NCBI GenBank assembly: GCA_030017685.1
Contig: JASEHH010000017.1
Coordinates: 1 to 47,297, forward strand
Direction of reading: 5' to 3'
Source: Thermodesulfobacteriota bacterium
GTDB taxonomy: Bacteria > Desulfobacterota > BSN033 > UBA1163
DNA: 47,297 nucleotides
Position 1 is the first letter of the stretch. Every line of letters begins with the position of its first letter. The notes beneath the pieces are model-generated. The model searched no databases. It was not told the origin of the DNA and saw only the letters and a list, made by a program, of their open reading frames with translations. Of this stretch, positions 9,123 to 17,856 are shown in pieces. A program made the position numbers and the translations under genes.

Positions 9123-9836
9123 TCATCGAATAAGCTCAATCATCTCCCTCACTGCCCGGTCCAGCCCCACCAGGACTCCACGGGCGATGATGCTGTGGCC
9201 GATATTCAGTTCCTCAATCTCCTTGATCTCTGCAATCCGTCGCACATTGACATAGTTGAGGCCATGGCCGGCGGCGATCCGGAGATCCCTCCGGGACGCC
9301 TCTCCCACCGCATCGAGAATCCTTTTTAATTCATCATCGGCCTGAGCAAAGGTCTTTGCCTCGCAATAGTGACCGGTATGAATCTCAATGGCCTCGGCTT
9401 CAACTCCTTCTGAGGCCTTGATCTGATTCCTTTCAGGGTCGACGAAGAGGCTGACAGGAATGTTTCCCTTCCGGAGCTGCTGGATCGCTTTTTTGAGGGA
9501 ACGGAAGTTTTTAACGACATCGAGCCCTCCCTCGGTCGTCAGCTCCTCCCTTTTTTCGGGGACCAGGGTGACGATGTCGGGTTTCGTCATGAGCGCGATG
9601 CGGATCATCTCCTCTGTGGCTGCCATCTCCAGGTTGAGTTGAGTCTGGACGATTTCCCTCAGGATGCGGAGGTCTCGATCCTGAATATGGCGTCGATCCT
9701 CTCTCAGATGGCAGACGATGCCGTCCGCCCCAGCCAGCTCAACAATAGATGCGGCTGTGACAGGATCCGGGAAAGCCACCCCTCTTGCCTGTCTCACCGT
9801 AGCGACATGGTCGATATTAACTCCGAGTCTTGGCAT
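9123..9836 (-). CDS. pdxJ: pyridoxine 5'-phosphate synthase
   Basis: PdxJ closes the pyridoxine ring from 1-deoxyxylulose 5-phosphate and 3-amino-1-hydroxyacetone phosphate in the DXP-dependent vitamin B6 route. The 237-aa TIM barrel shows [16 protein letters not shown] (4-19, with active-site His10), HLREDRRHI (43-51), [23 protein letters not shown] and AAGHGLNY. I start it at the ATG at 9834-9836, which has GGAGG four bases upstream and gives [10 protein letters not shown]. The frame extends 20 codons further into a hairpin repeat and that part is not protein-like. Confidence 0.96.
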   Translation of the reverse strand: MPRLGVNIDHVATVRQARGVAFPDPVTAASIVELAGADGIVCHLREDRRHIQDRDLRILREIVQTQLNLEMAATEEMIRIALMTKPDIVTLVPEKREELTTEGGLDVVKNFRSLKKAIQQLRKGNIPVSLFVDPERNQIKASEGVEAEAIEIHTGHYCEAKTFAQADDELKRILDAVGEASRRDLRIAAGHGLNYVNVRRIAEIKEIEELNIGHSIIARGVLVGLDRAVREMIELIR

Positions 9837-9855
9837 GGCTCCTCCAATTCCGAAC

Positions 9856-9910
9856 GTGGAGGGTAGAAGGTGGAGTGTGGTTAAACCACCATCCACTCTC
9901 TACTTTCCAC
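9856..9910. repeat. hairpin repeat at the glmM/pdxJ junction
   Basis: GTGGAGGGTAGAAGGTGGAG on the left pairs with CCACTCTCTACTTTCCAC on the right around a TTTAA centre. It overlaps the last codons and stop of glmM. Confidence 0.55.
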
Positions 9911-11270
9911 TTTCCAATTTTCCAATGTGTTTCTTTACCAGCTCCACGAGCTCCCGGGCGACCTCATGAAGTTTTTTTTCATCCTCGCCTTCGACCATAA
10001 TCCGGAGGAGGGGCTCTGTCCCTGAATAGCGGATCAGAAGCCTACCGGAATTTTCAAGACCTCTCTCAATTGCCCTGATCCTTTGTTCGATCTCGGGAAT
10101 CCCTGAAAGATCTTTTTTCTCCCTGACCTCCACATTGTAAAGGACTTGAGGAAGGGGTTCCATCACCCTGGCCAGTTCGTCCAGAGCCCTTTCCCTTTTC
10201 TTCATGATGGCAAGGACCTGGAGGGCGGTGAGGATGCCGTCACAGGTGGTGTTGTAGTCGAGGAAGACGGTATGGCCCGACTGCTCCCCTCCTAAGTTAT
10301 AATTTCCACGGACCATTTCTTCGACGACATAGCGGTCTCCCACCCGAGTTCTGACTACCTTGCCTCCTGCATTCCGGATGGCGAGGTCCAGCCCCATATT
10401 GCTCATCACCGTCGTGACGACCGTCCCTTTTCTCAATCGATCTTCCGAGAGCATCTGGAGGCCACAGATGGCGAGGATATGATCTCCATCGACCTGTTTT
10501 CCGTTTCGGTCCACAAAGATGATCCGGTCCCCATCCCCATCGAGAGCTATTCCGATATCCGCTTTTTCTTCGAGGACGAGTTGAGTCACCACCTCCGGAT
10601 GGAGCGAGCCGCATTGGGCATTAATATTTTCTCCATCGGGTTCGATTCCAGCGGGTATCACCTCGGCCCCCAGTTCTTCGAATACGGTGGGAGCGACACG
10701 GTAGGCCGCTCCGTTGGCACAATCGAGGGCGATGCGAAGTCCATCGAGGGTCAGATCGTTGGGAAAGGTATTTTTAAGAAAGACGACATACCTTCCGATG
10801 GCGTCATCGATCCGGTGAGCCTTTCCGATGGCGTTGGCTGTGGGACGGAGGGATTCGAGATGGTTCGAAAGGATCAGTTTTTCGATCCGGTCTTCCATTT
10901 CATCAGGGAGCTTGAAACCGTCCCGGGAGAAGATCTTAATCCCGTTGTCGTAGTAAGGATTGTGAGAGGCTGAGATGACCACGCCGGCATTGGCCCTCAT
11001 GCTGGTTGTGATGAAAGCGATGCCAGGGGTCGGAAGGGGTCCGACCAGCCAGACATCCGCTCCCATGGAGCAGATGCCGGAGGCAAGGGCGGTCTCCAGC
11101 ATGTACCCGGAGAGGCGGGTATCTTTTCCGACCACAATCCGGTGCTGTCCCTTCGCCTCCTTAAAAAGGTGAGCGATGGCTCTGCCAAGCTGCATGGCCA
11201 GCTCTCCGGTCATCGGATCCACATTGGCGACCCCTCTGATTCCATCCGTTCCAAATAATTTCCGTGTCAT
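9900..11270 (-). CDS. glmM: phosphoglucosamine mutase
   Basis: GlmM converts glucosamine 6-phosphate to the 1-phosphate for UDP-GlcNAc, hence peptidoglycan and lipopolysaccharide. The 456-aa protein has FGTDGIRG (6-13), the phospho-serine loop VVISASHNP (97-105, Ser102), the metal loop [13 protein letters not shown] (about 238-250), the sugar loop [10 protein letters not shown] and the phosphate loop [12 protein letters not shown]. The ATG at 11268-11270 follows GGAG that is itself part of an AACTCC word repeat. The last residues and the stop lie in the next repeat. In many relatives cdaA and cdaR sit directly upstream of glmM; here they are absent and folP is next. Confidence 0.97.
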   Translation of the reverse strand: MTRKLFGTDGIRGVANVDPMTGELAMQLGRAIAHLFKEAKGQHRIVVGKDTRLSGYMLETALASGICSMGADVWLVGPLPTPGIAFITTSMRANAGVVISASHNPYYDNGIKIFSRDGFKLPDEMEDRIEKLILSNHLESLRPTANAIGKAHRIDDAIGRYVVFLKNTFPNDLTLDGLRIALDCANGAAYRVAPTVFEELGAEVIPAGIEPDGENINAQCGSLHPEVVTQLVLEEKADIGIALDGDGDRIIFVDRNGKQVDGDHILAICGLQMLSEDRLRKGTVVTTVMSNMGLDLAIRNAGGKVVRTRVGDRYVVEEMVRGNYNLGGEQSGHTVFLDYNTTCDGILTALQVLAIMKKRERALDELARVMEPLPQVLYNVEVREKKDLSGIPEIEQRIRAIERGLENSGRLLIRYSGTEPLLRIMVEGEDEKKLHEVARELVELVKKHIGKLESGK

Positions 11271-11276
11271 TTTAAA

Positions 11277-11328
11277 CTCCGAACTCCCAACTCATAACTC
11301 TTAACTCTTAACTCTTAACTCTTTATTC
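11277..11328. repeat. word repeat between folP and glmM
   Basis: ACTCCGAACTCCCAACTC is followed by short tandem copies of TTAACTC (about 11299-11322). This is one arm of the word family without an obvious partner arm. Too short and irregular for CRISPR. Confidence 0.5.
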
Positions 11329-12531
11329 TTACCCCTCTGCCATCCTGATCGCATCGGCAACCGCAATTGCCCTCTTTGCCTGAAGGACATCATGAGATCT
11401 GATGATATGGGCGCCGTTTAAAACGCCGATGGCAATGCTTGAGAGGGTTCCTTCAAGCCGCTGCTCCGGATGAGAATCAAGAATCTTCCCGATAAAACTT
11501 TTTCGGGATGTTCCGAGGAGAATGGGTTTTCCAAGGATCCGGAATTCTGAGAGATGTTTAATAATGAGGAGGTTATGCTCAAGGGTTTTGCCAAAACCAA
11601 TCCCCGGGTCAACGACTATTTGCTCTGGGTCTACTCCCGCGGATTCCGCTCGCCGAATACCCTCTTTAAGATATTCGATTATTTCAGTAAATAAAGAGTC
11701 ATAGTGGACATCCTTTTGCATCGTCTCAGGCGTTCCACGAATATGCATCAGGACAATGGGAGTATGCTCTTTGGCCGCCACACGGGCAAGTTCAGGGTCA
11801 TAGTGTAATCCACTGATATCATTTATTATTTCAGCTCCTGCGTCTATGGCTCTGCGGGCGACTTCTGATTTATAGGTATCGATTGAGATGGGAACTTCCG
11901 CCTCTCTCGAAAGAGCTTCGATCACAGGGAGCACCCGGCGGAGCTCTTCCTCCAGTCCAAGCGGTTTTGAACCGGGCTTCGTCGATTCTCCTCCGATATC
12001 AATGAGATCAGCTCCCTCTTCAACCATCTTCAAACCATGAGCAATGGCTTTATCTTTATCGAAAAAGAGTCCGCCATCCGAAAAGGAATCCGGGGTGATA
12101 TTAAGGACTCCCATTAAAAGCGTTCTTCCTCCGAGCCTGAATGTCCGCCGACGACAGCGGAGGGTGAAATCGCTTTTAAAAATATTCTGAAAAGTTTCTT
12201 TTAAGGCCTGACCGATTTTTTGAAGATTGGGATAGGAATCCAGTTTTTGAATCAATTTCTCAAATTGTTTCTGACTTCCCATCAGAAGTCCATCCGTTGA
12301 TTGGATACTGCAATCGAGTCCCCTGCTATCCAGCGCGACGTCCCCACCCAGAGAGAGCATCTCCTGTTTAAGGATGTTTGCGGTCCTGGGATCGATTCCT
12401 TCCACTTTGAGGTTGAAATGGAGGGTTTTTCCTCGTATCAATTCGATGTCGGACGGATCCACCCCCACGGTTTCTATTTGATGGACTGCATCCTTAAGGC
12501 CGGTGATATGAAGGCATCGAATCAAATTCAT
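11329..12531 (-). CDS. folP: dihydropteroate synthase, long form
   Basis: FolP joins p-aminobenzoate to dihydropterin pyrophosphate in folate synthesis. The catalytic barrel (about 130-395 of 400 aa) has GVLNITPDSFSDGG, DIGGESTKPGS, INDISGL, MHIRGTPETM, DPGIGFGKT and LLGTSRKSFIG. The roughly 125-residue N-terminal extension, with VDPSDIELI and ANILKQEMLSLGGD, matches the long DHPS subfamily I know from some anaerobes and archaea. I start at the ATG at 12529-12531 (MNLIRCLHI); the open frame reaches a TTG at 12594 but reads into an inverted repeat. No strong Shine-Dalgarno is seen. Drug-target residues look intact, but I did not compare them in detail. Confidence 0.93.
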   Translation of the reverse strand: MNLIRCLHITGLKDAVHQIETVGVDPSDIELIRGKTLHFNLKVEGIDPRTANILKQEMLSLGGDVALDSRGLDCSIQSTDGLLMGSQKQFEKLIQKLDSYPNLQKIGQALKETFQNIFKSDFTLRCRRRTFRLGGRTLLMGVLNITPDSFSDGGLFFDKDKAIAHGLKMVEEGADLIDIGGESTKPGSKPLGLEEELRRVLPVIEALSREAEVPISIDTYKSEVARRAIDAGAEIINDISGLHYDPELARVAAKEHTPIVLMHIRGTPETMQKDVHYDSLFTEIIEYLKEGIRRAESAGVDPEQIVVDPGIGFGKTLEHNLLIIKHLSEFRILGKPILLGTSRKSFIGKILDSHPEQRLEGTLSSIAIGVLNGAHIIRSHDVLQAKRAIAVADAIRMAEG

Positions 12532-12545
12532 TTCTTTGTTTAGAT

Positions 12546-12698
12546 GGGTTAAGGTTACGGTTAGGATGCCAGTTTCGTCTTTGGGCAAAGGCAATGGCTT
12601 TAAATCATTGGCCCTGATCCACTGACCTTTCGCCCCGCCTACCGGCAGGCAGGCAAACTGGCATCATCGCCCTAACCTCTTAACCTTGCCCAAAAGGT
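12546..12698. repeat. inverted repeat with central palindrome upstream of folP
   Basis: The left arm 12546-12575 (GGGTTAAGGTTACGGTTAGG then ATGCCAGTTT) is matched by the right arm 12655-12691 (AAACTGGCAT, then CCCTAACCTCTTAACCTTGC). A variant of the CCTGCC palindrome (12636-12653) lies just inside the right arm. The left arm forms part of the rejected TTG extension of folP. Confidence 0.6.
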
Positions 12699-12769
12699 GA
12701 TTTTCATTATCCCTCCCAACCATCTGGCGTCAAAGTTCCACTGCTTGGTTTGGCGTGAGTCGTTCGAAA

Positions 12770-14563
12770 TCAGACTGCCTCATCCTTTATAATCCGTTCG
12801 ATCTGGTTTCCGTCGAGAACCTCTTTTTCGAGGAGGGCGCCGGCCAATCGTTGAAGCGCATCCATATTCCTCTGGATGATCTCTTTCGCTTTTTCGTAAC
12901 TCTGGGTGACGATCCCCCTGATCTCTGCATCGATCAATCGGGCTGTCTCTTCGCTATAATCACGGTGTTGACTAATTTCCCTTCCCAGGAAGATCTGTTC
13001 CTCTTTCTGGCCGAAGGCCAGCGGCCCGAGCTTTTCGCTCATCCCCCATTCACAAACCATCTTTCTGGCGAGTTCGGTGGATCGCTCAATGTCATTGCCG
13101 GCGCCGGTTGTCTGGCTGTTTAAGACCAGTTCCTCCGCAACCCTCCCTCCCATCATGACAGTAATGTTGTTGAGGAGGTAATCCTTCGGGTAAGTATGCT
13201 TCTCATCGATGGGGAGCTGCTGGGTAATTCCCAGGGCCCGGCCTCTCGGAATGATGGTGACCTTGTGAATGGGGTCTGTTCCCGGAATCATCCTGGCCAC
13301 CAGGGTATGGCCTGCCTCATGAAAGGCTGTGATTCTTCGCTCTTCAAGGGGGATGATCATCGATTTTCGTTCCACGCCCATCAGAACCTTATCCTTCGCC
13401 TGTTCAAGGTCGGACATATCAACCCATTCCTTTCCGAGGCGGGCCGCCAGAAGGGCGGCCTCATTGACAAGGTTCTCAAGATCAGCCCCTGTAAATCCTG
13501 GAGTTCCTCTGGCAAGGAGGGATAGCGCGACATCATCGGCTAAAGGAGCTCGTTTCGTGTGGACCTTCAAGATTTCTTCTCTTCCCTTAACATCAGGAAC
13601 CGGGACAACGACCTGACGATCGAACCGTCCGGGCCTGAGGAGTGCGGGGTCCAGAACATCGGGCCGGTTGGTGGCGGCAATCAGGATGACCCCTTCGTTC
13701 GATTCAAAACCATCCATCTCCACCAGCAACTGGTTCAGGGTCTGTTCCCGTTCATCATGGCCTCCTCCCAGTCCTGCTCCCCGGTGTCTTCCTACGGCAT
13801 CGATCTCATCGATGAAGATGATGCAGGGGGCGTTTCTCTTTCCTTGAAGGAAGAGGTCGCGGACACGGGAGGCGCCCACTCCGACGAACATCTCAACGAA
13901 ATCGGAGCCACTGATGCTGAAGAAGGGAACATCGGCTTCACCCGCAATGGCTCTTGCCAGGAGGGTCTTTCCCGTTCCAGGAGCGCCGATGAGAAGAACG
14001 CCTTTGGGTATTCTCCCTCCCAGCTTGGTAAATCTCTTGGGGTCTCTCAGGAAGTCGATGATCTCCTCAAGTTCATCCTTGGCCTCTTCTATTCCGGCCA
14101 CATTATCAAAGGTCACTTTATGTTGTTCTTTGGTGAGGATCTTTGCTTTGCTCTTTCCGAAAGAGAGGGCTTTCCCGCCGCCGATCTGCATTTGCCGCAT
14201 GAAAAAGAGCCAGACACCGATGAGAATAATCATCGGAAACCATGAGATGAGGATGTTCTGCCAGAGAGGAGTTTCTTCTTCCTTCTTGGCATTGATTGCG
14301 ATCTTCTTTTCCCTGATGATTTTTATCATCTCGGGGTCTTCGGGCGCATAGGTTTTGAACCGTTTCCCCTCCGCATCCTTCCAGATGATACTCCTGCCCT
14401 TTGCCTCGACCTCGAGGACCCGATTACTTTCAACCGCATTGATGAAATCGGAATAATTTCTTTCCACAACAGTCTGGCGTGGTTTGTTGAAAAGGTTAAA
14501 GAGGAGAATCATGATGATAATGATGATTGACCAGAAGAGAAGGTTTTTATAGAGGGAATTCAA
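12770..14563 (-). CDS. ftsH: ATP-dependent zinc metalloprotease FtsH
   Basis: FtsH is the membrane-anchored AAA+ protease that degrades misfolded membrane proteins and regulators. The 597-aa protein has two membrane helices (about 9-27 and 106-124), a small periplasmic domain, Walker A GAPGTGKT (193-200), Walker [12 protein letters not shown], the second region of homology [17 protein letters not shown] and the zinc site HEAGH. I chose TTG at 14561-14563 because GGAGG lies five bases upstream and it gives the familiar [11 protein letters not shown] start; the TTG at 14578 places that GGAGG inside the gene. It is the first gene of the minus-strand block and is divergent from the Crp/Fnr gene. 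Confidence 0.97.
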   Translation of the reverse strand: MNSLYKNLLFWSIIIIIMILLFNLFNKPRQTVVERNYSDFINAVESNRVLEVEAKGRSIIWKDAEGKRFKTYAPEDPEMIKIIREKKIAINAKKEEETPLWQNILISWFPMIILIGVWLFFMRQMQIGGGKALSFGKSKAKILTKEQHKVTFDNVAGIEEAKDELEEIIDFLRDPKRFTKLGGRIPKGVLLIGAPGTGKTLLARAIAGEADVPFFSISGSDFVEMFVGVGASRVRDLFLQGKRNAPCIIFIDEIDAVGRHRGAGLGGGHDEREQTLNQLLVEMDGFESNEGVILIAATNRPDVLDPALLRPGRFDRQVVVPVPDVKGREEILKVHTKRAPLADDVALSLLARGTPGFTGADLENLVNEAALLAARLGKEWVDMSDLEQAKDKVLMGVERKSMIIPLEERRITAFHEAGHTLVARMIPGTDPIHKVTIIPRGRALGITQQLPIDEKHTYPKDYLLNNITVMMGGRVAEELVLNSQTTGAGNDIERSTELARKMVCEWGMSEKLGPLAFGQKEEQIFLGREISQHRDYSEETARLIDAEIRGIVTQSYEKAKEIIQRNMDALQRLAGALLEKEVLDGNQIERIIKDEAV

Positions 14564-14864
14564 ACTATCCTCCTGCAATGAATTTCGATTCAGACTAACA
14601 TAATTCCTTTATCGATTCAATATACTGAACCAGGCGGGATGACCGTCAAAATAAAAAAACATTTCTAAATTACCCATCTAATTATTTGTAATTATTGGAG
14701 AATTATATATTTCGGGCAGGAACGCCCCCTTTTTTGCTTGCAAAAAGAGCAAAAAACCTATAAATTTCAATTTAATTCTGGAATAATGGAATGATGGGTT
14801 AATCCCCAATATTCCATTGTTCCAATATTCCGGTATGTTATCATTCCCGTTGGATAGGTTTCAT
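14564..14864. other. divergent intergenic region between ftsH and the Crp/Fnr gene
   Basis: For ftsH, a minus-strand TTGACG (14644-14649) and TATATT (14619-14624) are possible promoter boxes, but the 19-base spacing is long. For the regulator, TATAAA at 14759-14764 is a possible -10. A hairpin of GGAATAATGGAAT and ATTCCATTGTTCC words lies at about 14780-14823. No gene is visible. Confidence 0.35.
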
Positions 14865-15554
14865 ATGTCGATCGATCTTCTAAAGAGATGTCCGCTTTTT
14901 GCTGGATTAAAGGACGAAGATCTGAAGAGGGTGAGGGCTATTGCCACACTCAGGCAGGTCGGGAAAAGGGAGATCCTCTTCTCCGAGGGTGAAGAGGCAA
15001 AGGGATTCTATGTCATCCTCTCCGGAAAGGTGAAACTCTATAAAATTTCGCCGGAAGGCAAAGAGCAGATCCTCCATGTGGTCTCAGCGCCGGATGCCTT
15101 TGCTGAGGCGGCGCTCTTTCTCGAGGGGACTTACCCCGCCTTTGCCGAACCCTTGAGCGACTGCCAGCTCCTTTACATTCCCAAGAGAGATTTTATTCAG
15201 TTGATTGAGAGGAATCCTCAGCTCAGCATCAATATGATCGTCTCCCTTTCTCACTATCTGAGGCGGTTTGCCTCTCTGATCGAAGAGCTTTCATTGAAAG
15301 AGGTCTCCTCACGGATTGCAAAATATCTGCTCGATCTCTCCATGAAGTTGTCAAAAGAGGGGAAGGATCCAAAGGAGGTTGAACTCGATCTGAGCAAGAC
15401 TCAACTGGCTTCAAAACTTGGAACGATCAGTGAAACTTTGTCAAGGACCCTGGCCAAAATGAAGGCGAAGGGAATCATCGATGTGAAGAAGAATAAAATA
15501 CTCATTCTGAATCGAGAGGCATTGGAAGAGCTGTCTTCAGGGTTGAAAATATGA
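14865..15554 (+). CDS. Crp/Fnr-family transcriptional regulator
   Basis: The 229-aa protein has a cyclic-nucleotide-binding-like sensor domain (about 8-125), a dimer helix (about 126-155) and a winged helix-turn-helix (about 170-215). The recognition helix ISETLSRTLAKM carries E190, S193 and R194, the E-xx-SR pattern that in FNR and DNR contacts TTGAT half-sites. Only two cysteines are present (C9, C100), so it has no FNR-type iron-sulfur cluster; a DNR-like, haem or other effector is possible. I use the ATG at 14865-14867; the frame opens at TTG 14817 in a hairpin. A perfect TTGAT-N4-ATCAA site occurs at 46955-46968. Confidence 0.88.
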   Translation: MSIDLLKRCPLFAGLKDEDLKRVRAIATLRQVGKREILFSEGEEAKGFYVILSGKVKLYKISPEGKEQILHVVSAPDAFAEAALFLEGTYPAFAEPLSDCQLLYIPKRDFIQLIERNPQLSINMIVSLSHYLRRFASLIEELSLKEVSSRIAKYLLDLSMKLSKEGKDPKEVELDLSKTQLASKLGTISETLSRTLAKMKAKGIIDVKKNKILILNREALEELSSGLKI

Positions 15555-16007
15555 ATAAACCATTTATAGGCGAAGAGGGCCATCCCATCATTGCAAGATT
15601 ATTTTTTTCTCCACTCCCCACGGTGCCGTTCGTTTTTATTTTCTGATCCATTGCCTTAAACCGCTCCAAACTACTGAAGAGATCTTCGATATACGAATGT
15701 CAGAGGTGCTTTATCGACTTTGCTGTGTGAGGGCGCAGGAATTTAACAGAGGACAAATTTGCAAGGAAATGACAAATTGTCGATCATTTTTCTCTTGCAA
15801 TTTCAATCGATTAACAAAATATTTAAAAAATTTGGACAATATGTACCATTCTGTTCTGTTCCCCTCTCTATAGTTCGCATTAAAGTTCCTTTTAAATTCC
15901 TTTTTAAATTCAATAAATTAAAAAATATTTGCCCGCAAAATCCTTTCAGGTATGAAAATTGCTTAACTTATTGTCAAACAATCTGATGAATCCGAAAGGA
16001 GATTTAA
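15555..16007. other. long AT-rich leader upstream of two micro-ORFs
   Basis: No convincing gene; a 75-codon frame at 15759-15986 has no ribosome site and low-complexity composition. The stretch holds two small inverted repeats, GACAA-A-TTGTC (15771-15781), preceded by a direct half copy GACAAATTTG at 15752, and ATTGT-CAA-ACAAT (15970-15982), which could be operators. No clear promoter could be picked. Confidence 0.4.
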
Positions 16008-16118
16008 ATGAATTCAATGGTTTTTGAACTGGCATCTGCAAATTTCATCACCATCTGTTTGATTGTTTTCGGCGCCTTTGGCGTCTTGCGGATGGCTAAA
16101 ACTTATCTCGAAAGTTAA
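16008..16118 (+). CDS. 36-aa single-pass membrane micro-protein
   Basis: Not a recognised family. The frame encodes 36 residues, nearly all one hydrophobic helix (about 5-28, ASANFITICLIVFGAFGVLR) followed by a short positive tail, MAKTYLES. The case for a real gene is the excellent Shine-Dalgarno AAGGAGATTTAA directly before the ATG, and the next micro-ORF only 19 bases downstream with its own strong Shine-Dalgarno and a shared terminator. The size and layout recall accessory subunits of membrane complexes such as CydX or CcoQ, but there is no sequence basis for assigning one. Confidence 0.65.
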   Translation: MNSMVFELASANFITICLIVFGAFGVLRMAKTYLES

Positions 16119-16137
16119 ATATTTTTGGAGGTTTCAT

Positions 16138-16290
16138 ATGAATGCAAATCAGGCTTTAAGTATTTGTGATGTTGAAGAGGGAGTGAGAAGGGTTGAGATC
16201 AACCCTAAAAGAGTTGCCGAGTGGGTATTAATCTTTACCAACATTTTTTTCATCTCATATTTTTTTGGAAGATTGTTACGGATTTTTTAA
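16138..16290 (+). CDS. 50-aa membrane micro-protein, second of the pair
   Basis: Not a recognised family. The 50 residues have a soluble, charged N-terminal half (ICDVEEGVRRVEINPKR) and a C-terminal hydrophobic helix (about 28-46, WVLIFTNIFFISYFFGRLL). The predicted orientation is N-terminus in the cytoplasm by the positive-inside rule, with weak support because RLLR also ends the helix. The ATG at 16138 follows GGAGG at six bases. It lies 19 bases after the 36-aa gene, and a strong intrinsic terminator follows, so the two form a small operon. Confidence 0.7.
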   Translation: MNANQALSICDVEEGVRRVEINPKRVAEWVLIFTNIFFISYFFGRLLRIF

Positions 16291-16346
16291 AACTCTTTCT
16301 TTGAATTAAAGACTTCAATCCCCAACCTCCTTTAACCTCTAACCCG

Positions 16347-16393
16347 AGAAGGGCGATCATCTCTGAAATTGAGATGGTCGCCCTTCTTTTTTT
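16347..16393 (+). terminator. rho-independent terminator of the micro-ORF operon
   Basis: A 17-bp stem (16347-16363 with 16371-16387, one G-T wobble; AGAAGGGCGATCATCTC) with a 7-base loop is followed by a run of seven T. This is the clearest terminator in the window. Confidence 0.9.
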
Positions 16394-16445
16394 GGTAACC
16401 TTTTGGCGCTTTGGAAATTGATTGGTGATTTAGCCCAATAAGTTT

Positions 16446-16592
16446 GTCATTCCTGCCCCGTAACAAAGTACGGGATAAACTCCAGCAGGAATCCAGGGAT
16501 TTTTATCTTATGGTTCCCTGCTTTCGCAGGGACAGCGTCTGGATTCCCGTTCCCCGATTGATACCTTCGAGGACAAGTTTCACGGAAATGAC
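16446..16592. repeat. GTCATTCC...GGAATGAC-type dispersed repeat, copy 1
   Basis: Starts GTCATTCCTGCCCCG and ends with a diverged CGGAAATGACA, with inner GGAATCCAG / CTGGATTCC arms. It is the longest copy in the window. Confidence 0.65.
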
Positions 16593-16704
16593 ATCAGTGG
16601 AGGCTTTTTCAAAACTAAAGTGTTACCTTTTTTAAAGAGTTGAATTTTGAGTCGATTTGTTCTATTTGTAAGACGACAGTAGATTTGTCTGTTAACGGTT
16701 AGAG

Positions 16705-16864
16705 TGTAGTGCGTCAAAAATCCCTTTACTATGCTTGTCATTCCTGCCCCGTAACAAAGTACGGGATAAACTCCAGCAGGAATCCAGAAAAACAGAGACT
16801 GGATGCCGCATCAAGTGTGGCATGACATGCCAACCAAAAGTAAAGAAGCGTTAGACGCACTACA
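16705..16864. repeat. nested MITE-like element with terminal inverted repeats
   Basis: The perfect 11-base terminal inverted repeats TGTAGTGCGTC (16705-16715) and GACGCACTACA (16854-16864) extend imperfectly to about 26 bases (both end in a CTTTACT / AGTAAAG word). They enclose a second GTCATTCCTG...CATGAC repeat (about 16737-16827). No transposase is present. No obvious target-site duplication could be confirmed by eye. Confidence 0.55.
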
Positions 16865-16888
16865 AGAGTGATTTTAAGAGATGAGTTG

Positions 16889-17809
16889 ATGAAGCTGAAA
16901 TTTTACATTGCGGCGTGGTGGAGACTCTCACGGGTTCCTTTTCTTTCGGTCGGGGTGTTTCCTCTAATTCTGGGATTTGTCCTCGCATGGCGATGGGGTT
17001 ACCAAGGCCCTCTCGGGCTCTATCTCGTTGCAACAGTGACGGTCGTTCTCATCATGTGGATGACCTATTATCTGGGTGAATGGAATGACCTTGAGGGCGA
17101 TCGCCTCAATCAAGAGTTTAACCGGTTTTCAGGCGGGTCAAGAATACTGGTCGAGGGAATTCTTCCGGTCCCGGTTCCGCTCCTTCTCGGCTATGGATGC
17201 CTTGCAGGGGGGATCCTGGCCGGCCTTTATCTCTATCTCCGGTATCAAACCGGTCCCTGGACCCTTATCCTCGGAGGGATAGGCATCTTTTCCGGTTTTT
17301 TCTATTCAGGGAGACCCTTCCGATGGGGCTACCGGGGAATAGGAGAAGTCCTGATTGGAGTCTGTTATGGCTGGCTTCCAATTGCGACAGGATTTTATCT
17401 CTTTTCCGGTTTTTTCAGTCATCAAGCCTTTTTACTTTCTATTCCAGTAGGGTTGTCGATCTTCAATGTGATCCTGATCAATGAGTTTCCGGACGAAGAG
17501 GCGGATCGTGCTATTGGTAAGAGGAACCTGGTCGTTCGATTCGGAAAGGAGAGGATGACCGACCTCTATATGGGGCTCTCCATTTTGGTCGGCCTCTTCT
17601 TCATTAAAATGCTAATAATTTTCGGGAAAAGCTCATGGCTATTTGCCATTTCAGCCATCCCCATCTTTCTTATCCTTTGGAATCTCCTGATGGCCTGGCA
17701 AGAGGCCTATCGTGAGGCAAAGAGGCTTGAGCTTCTCTGTAGAAACACCCTTTTGGTCAATCTTACGATGACCATGATTCTTACCCTGCAGCAGACAATA
17801 TCCCCATAA
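16889..17809 (+). CDS. UbiA-family prenyltransferase (MenA-like)
   Basis: A polytopic 306-aa membrane protein with about eight or nine helices and the two aspartate-rich motifs of the UbiA superfamily: NDLEGDRLNQ (about 66-75) and NEFPDEEADRAIGKRNLVVRFG (about 204-225). The second motif, with GKRxLxVRxG, is closest to MenA-type enzymes, which prenylate dihydroxynaphthoate for menaquinone. The substrate cannot be fixed from sequence, and no other quinone gene is nearby. I use the ATG at 16889 rather than the GTG at 16868. The next gene starts 47 bases downstream on the same strand. Confidence 0.85.
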   Translation: MKLKFYIAAWWRLSRVPFLSVGVFPLILGFVLAWRWGYQGPLGLYLVATVTVVLIMWMTYYLGEWNDLEGDRLNQEFNRFSGGSRILVEGILPVPVPLLLGYGCLAGGILAGLYLYLRYQTGPWTLILGGIGIFSGFFYSGRPFRWGYRGIGEVLIGVCYGWLPIATGFYLFSGFFSHQAFLLSIPVGLSIFNVILINEFPDEEADRAIGKRNLVVRFGKERMTDLYMGLSILVGLFFIKMLIIFGKSSWLFAISAIPIFLILWNLLMAWQEAYREAKRLELLCRNTLLVNLTMTMILTLQQTISP

Positions 17810-17856
17810 TCCTTTTCCGCAAAGGGAGAAGGAAAGTTTTTGGCCGGGAGGTAACA

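Larger units (their letters stand above)
16394..16888. other. repeat-rich spacer upstream of the UbiA-family gene
   Basis: Apart from two GTCATTCCTG-type repeats and the nested element described separately, nothing gene-like is visible. Both repeats share a segment including CCCCGTAACAAAGTACGGG, an inner hairpin not present in the other copies of the family in this window. Confidence 0.5.

Noticed and set aside
11299-11322. Short tandem TTAACTC units as a possible CRISPR array
   Set aside because: Units of about 7-8 bases without spacers; no cas genes.
13559-14245. 228-codon open frame on the plus strand
   Set aside because: Antisense shadow of ftsH.
15759-15986. 75-codon open frame upstream of the micro-ORFs
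   Set aside because: TTG start without ribosome site, low-complexity Lys/Phe composition in AT-rich DNA.
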